DNA from: JBGSST01 sp041736915
GTDB lineage: Bacteria; Bdellovibrionota; FAC87; UBA2466
Reading direction: 5' to 3'
Assembly: GCA_041736915.1 (NCBI GenBank)
Contig: JBGSST010000400.1
Span: 1 to 6,859 of the forward strand
Length of the DNA stretch: 6,859 nt
Positions 5,382-6,859 of the stretch are shown piece after piece. How positions within the stretch are numbered: position 1 is the stretch's first letter; each line of letters opens with the position of its first letter. The notes under the pieces are model-generated. The model did not search any database. It was not told the DNA's origin and was given only the letters and a program-made list of their open reading frames with translations. The translations under genes and the position numbers were made by a program.

Positions 5382-6190
5382 AGAAAAAGCTGAAGAAGCA
5401 CAAAGAGCCCAAGCTCATGCCGTTTTTGGCCGAGATCGCCCGCGGGGCTGGTGCTATCCACATGAAGTTCTTTCGCAAGAAATTCAAAATCACCGAGAAG
5501 CCGGGCGCCGGCGTGGTGACCGAGGCCGACTTTCAGTCGGAAGCCTACCTGCTGAAGAAAATTTTGAAGGCGTTTCCGGAAAGCGACGTGATCACGGAAG
5601 AAAGCGGACTGCACAAGAAAGAGGGCAGCCGCTGGAAGTGGATCATCGATCCCCTCGACGGCACTTCGAACTTTGCCCACGGCTTTCCCTGGTTCTGTGT
5701 TTCCATCGGCGTCGAACGCGATGGCCAGCTAGTGGCGGGAGCCATTTACCATCCCGTTCTAAAAGAGCTCTTCCTGGCGGAAAAAGGGAAGGGTGCTTAC
5801 CTGCACGTCGGGAACAAGAAAGAGCGGATGCGGGTCTCGAAGGTAGCCAAGCTGGAGCACGCGCTGCTCGGCACCGGCTTTTATTACTTCAAGGGGGTCG
5901 AGCTCGATCGTGAGGTCGAACGCTTTGGCCGCATGAGTGAACGGGCCCAGGCCGTGCGCCGCCCCGGGGCCGCGGCCCTAGACATGGCATACGTCGCCTG
6001 CGGGCGCTACGAAGGATTCTGGGAACGCGGCCTATCCGCTTGGGACGTGGCCGCGGGCTTCGTGCTCATTCAAGAGGCCGGTGGGTGCGTTACGGACTAT
6101 GAGGGTAAACCCGTGTCCGTGCGCGATTCCGAAGTGTTGGCGTCGAACGGCCACCTGCATAATGCGTTAAGTCAGATTCTTCTCACCTAG
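5378..6190 (+). CDS. suhB: Inositol monophosphatase family protein (SuhB-like)
   Basis: A 270-residue, Mg-dependent and lithium-sensitive-type phosphatase of the IMPase/FBPase superfamily, cytoplasmic. Family members hydrolyse myo-inositol-1-phosphate or related sugar phosphates; E. coli SuhB also acts in rRNA antitermination. Metal-binding motifs are complete: VTEAD (47-51, D51), ITEESG (72-77, E74), IIDPLDGTSNF (89-99, D91, D94, T96) and the C-terminal LSAWDVAAG (219-227, D223). AALDMAYVACGRYEGFWE (199-216) is also typical. The GTG start at 5378 overlaps the upstream stop as GTGA and has no clear ribosome site, suggesting translation by coupling. It gives a lysine-rich leader (MKKKLKKHKEPK) not usual in the family. 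The ATG at 5417 (M14, MPFLAEIARGAG) matches the usual family start and is a real alternative. Substrate cannot be read from sequence. The family call is very firm. Confidence 0.93.
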   Translation: MKKKLKKHKEPKLMPFLAEIARGAGAIHMKFFRKKFKITEKPGAGVVTEADFQSEAYLLKKILKAFPESDVITEESGLHKKEGSRWKWIIDPLDGTSNFAHGFPWFCVSIGVERDGQLVAGAIYHPVLKELFLAEKGKGAYLHVGNKKERMRVSKVAKLEHALLGTGFYYFKGVELDREVERFGRMSERAQAVRRPGAAALDMAYVACGRYEGFWERGLSAWDVAAGFVLIQEAGGCVTDYEGKPVSVRDSEVLASNGHLHNALSQILLT

Positions 6191-6217
6191 TTCCGAAAAT
6201 CTACCGATGCGTTAGCG

Positions 6218-6859
6218 ATGGATTCGCCTGGCGCACAAGACAATTCCCCTGACGCGAAAGTCTGGATCGTTATCGTCCAGAAGGGCGCGAAAGGGCCGTT
6301 CACCTACGCCGAAGTGTGTGAACTGCTCGATAAGGGGATAATCCGCCGAAACGATCCCGCCATGAAGCTCGGCCACGAAAATGGCAAGGCCAGCGGGCAA
6401 TGGAGAATCCTGTGGCAGTATCCCGAGTTCGAGCGCCGTGCGACCGGCCCCGTCGAGCCCGTGCTGCTTTCGAATGGCGGACCCGCCATGCTCGGCCAGT
6501 TCTCGCTACCCAAAGAGGGGGAACGACGCCAGGAAAACGCTACGGGCACCGCGAGCGAAGAGCGGGTGAAGGAGCTTTTGCCCGAGGCGGTTAGCGAGAT
6601 CTTGCCCGAAGATTTGATTCAGCACACGAGCCGCGACCTGCGCGTAGCCAGCGATCCTTCCGTGGAGGTGGGGTTCAGCTCCGATACCGGCCGTCCCACT
6701 GACGACGAACCCGGCATGCCCCGATGGATTGGCGCGATGCTGTTGTGCGCGGTGGTCGTCGGACTTTTTCTGTGGGGAGCCCGCGCGAAGTGGACTAGTA
6801 GCCCTCCTGCGAGTTCCGCAAGCACGCCCGCGCCGGTTGGCGGCGCCGCCACCGCGATG
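6218..6859 (+). CDS. GYF_2-like domain protein with one transmembrane segment (partial, cut by right window edge)
   Basis: An open frame of 214 codons with no stop before the window ends. Residues 14-70 resemble the GYF_2 type of domain (VWIVIVQKGAKGPFTYAEV at 15-33, then LLDKGIIRRNDPAMK and a tryptophan-containing end, WRILWQYPEF). These domains are common at the cytoplasmic N-terminus of bacterial membrane proteins and are thought to bind proline-rich partners. A charged, probably disordered linker follows (about 75-165), including LPEAVSEILPEDL (121-133). Residues 170-187 (WIGAMLLCAVVVGLFLWG) form a single transmembrane helix, followed by a Ser/Pro/Ala-rich stretch. This would be N-in, single-pass, with the remainder outside; topology is inferred. 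The ATG at 6218 is 27 nt after the phosphatase stop with no clear ribosome site. An earlier ATG at 6207 is in another frame and hits a stop after two codons. Function is unknown. Confidence 0.78.
   Translation, partial: MDSPGAQDNSPDAKVWIVIVQKGAKGPFTYAEVCELLDKGIIRRNDPAMKLGHENGKASGQWRILWQYPEFERRATGPVEPVLLSNGGPAMLGQFSLPKEGERRQENATGTASEERVKELLPEAVSEILPEDLIQHTSRDLRVASDPSVEVGFSSDTGRPTDDEPGMPRWIGAMLLCAVVVGLFLWGARAKWTSSPPASSASTPAPVGGAATAM

Noticed and set aside
6191..6217. Possible terminator between the phosphatase and the GYF_2-like gene
   Set aside because: The 27-nt gap has no stem followed by a T-run, so read-through transcription is more likely.
1..6859. tRNA or rRNA genes, CRISPR arrays, insertion sequences, prophage or defence genes
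   Set aside because: I looked for them and saw no tandem spaced repeats, transposase motifs, terminal inverted repeats or structured RNA signatures. Nearly all the sequence is accounted for by the seven genes.

Overview
The window looks like chromosomal core DNA from a GC-rich Gram-negative bacterium. It encodes two lipopolysaccharide-core glycosyltransferases, an arginyl-tRNA synthetase and an inositol-monophosphatase-family enzyme. Four of seven genes use GTG or TTG starts. I see no mobile elements, tRNA or rRNA genes, or CRISPR. The argS/LPS grouping, the unusual ArgRS and a GYF_2-like membrane protein would fit a deltaproteobacterial or Bdellovibrionota-like lineage, but that placement is inference.

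The layout is two divergent transcription units around a 72-bp intergenic region (4737-4808). The minus-strand unit runs leftwards. It contains an unrecognised 422-residue protein with a faded flavoprotein look (4736-3468), argS (3435-1693), a GT9 heptosyltransferase-family gene (1686-655), and a waaA/kdtA-like Kdo transferase (662 to the left edge, incomplete). Gaps are 32 and 6 bases, then an 8-base overlap, so one operon is likely. The two glycosyltransferases would work in sequence on the cytoplasmic face of the inner membrane: WaaA adds Kdo to the lipid A precursor and the GT9 enzyme adds heptose to the growing core. ArgS appears to be a co-transcribed housekeeping gene.

The plus-strand unit runs rightwards. 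It contains a small predicted secreted protein with a long C-terminal helix (4809-5381), a suhB-like inositol monophosphatase (5378-6190) joined to it by a GTGA overlap, and a GYF_2-like N-terminal domain protein with one membrane segment (from 6218, incomplete at the right edge).

I found no convincing new multi-gene system. The points most worth a second look are the altered HIGH motif in ArgS (MFQH in place of the usual HVGH), the flavoprotein-like protein lacking its dinucleotide-binding glycines, and the coupling of an unknown exported coiled-coil protein to a cytoplasmic phosphatase.
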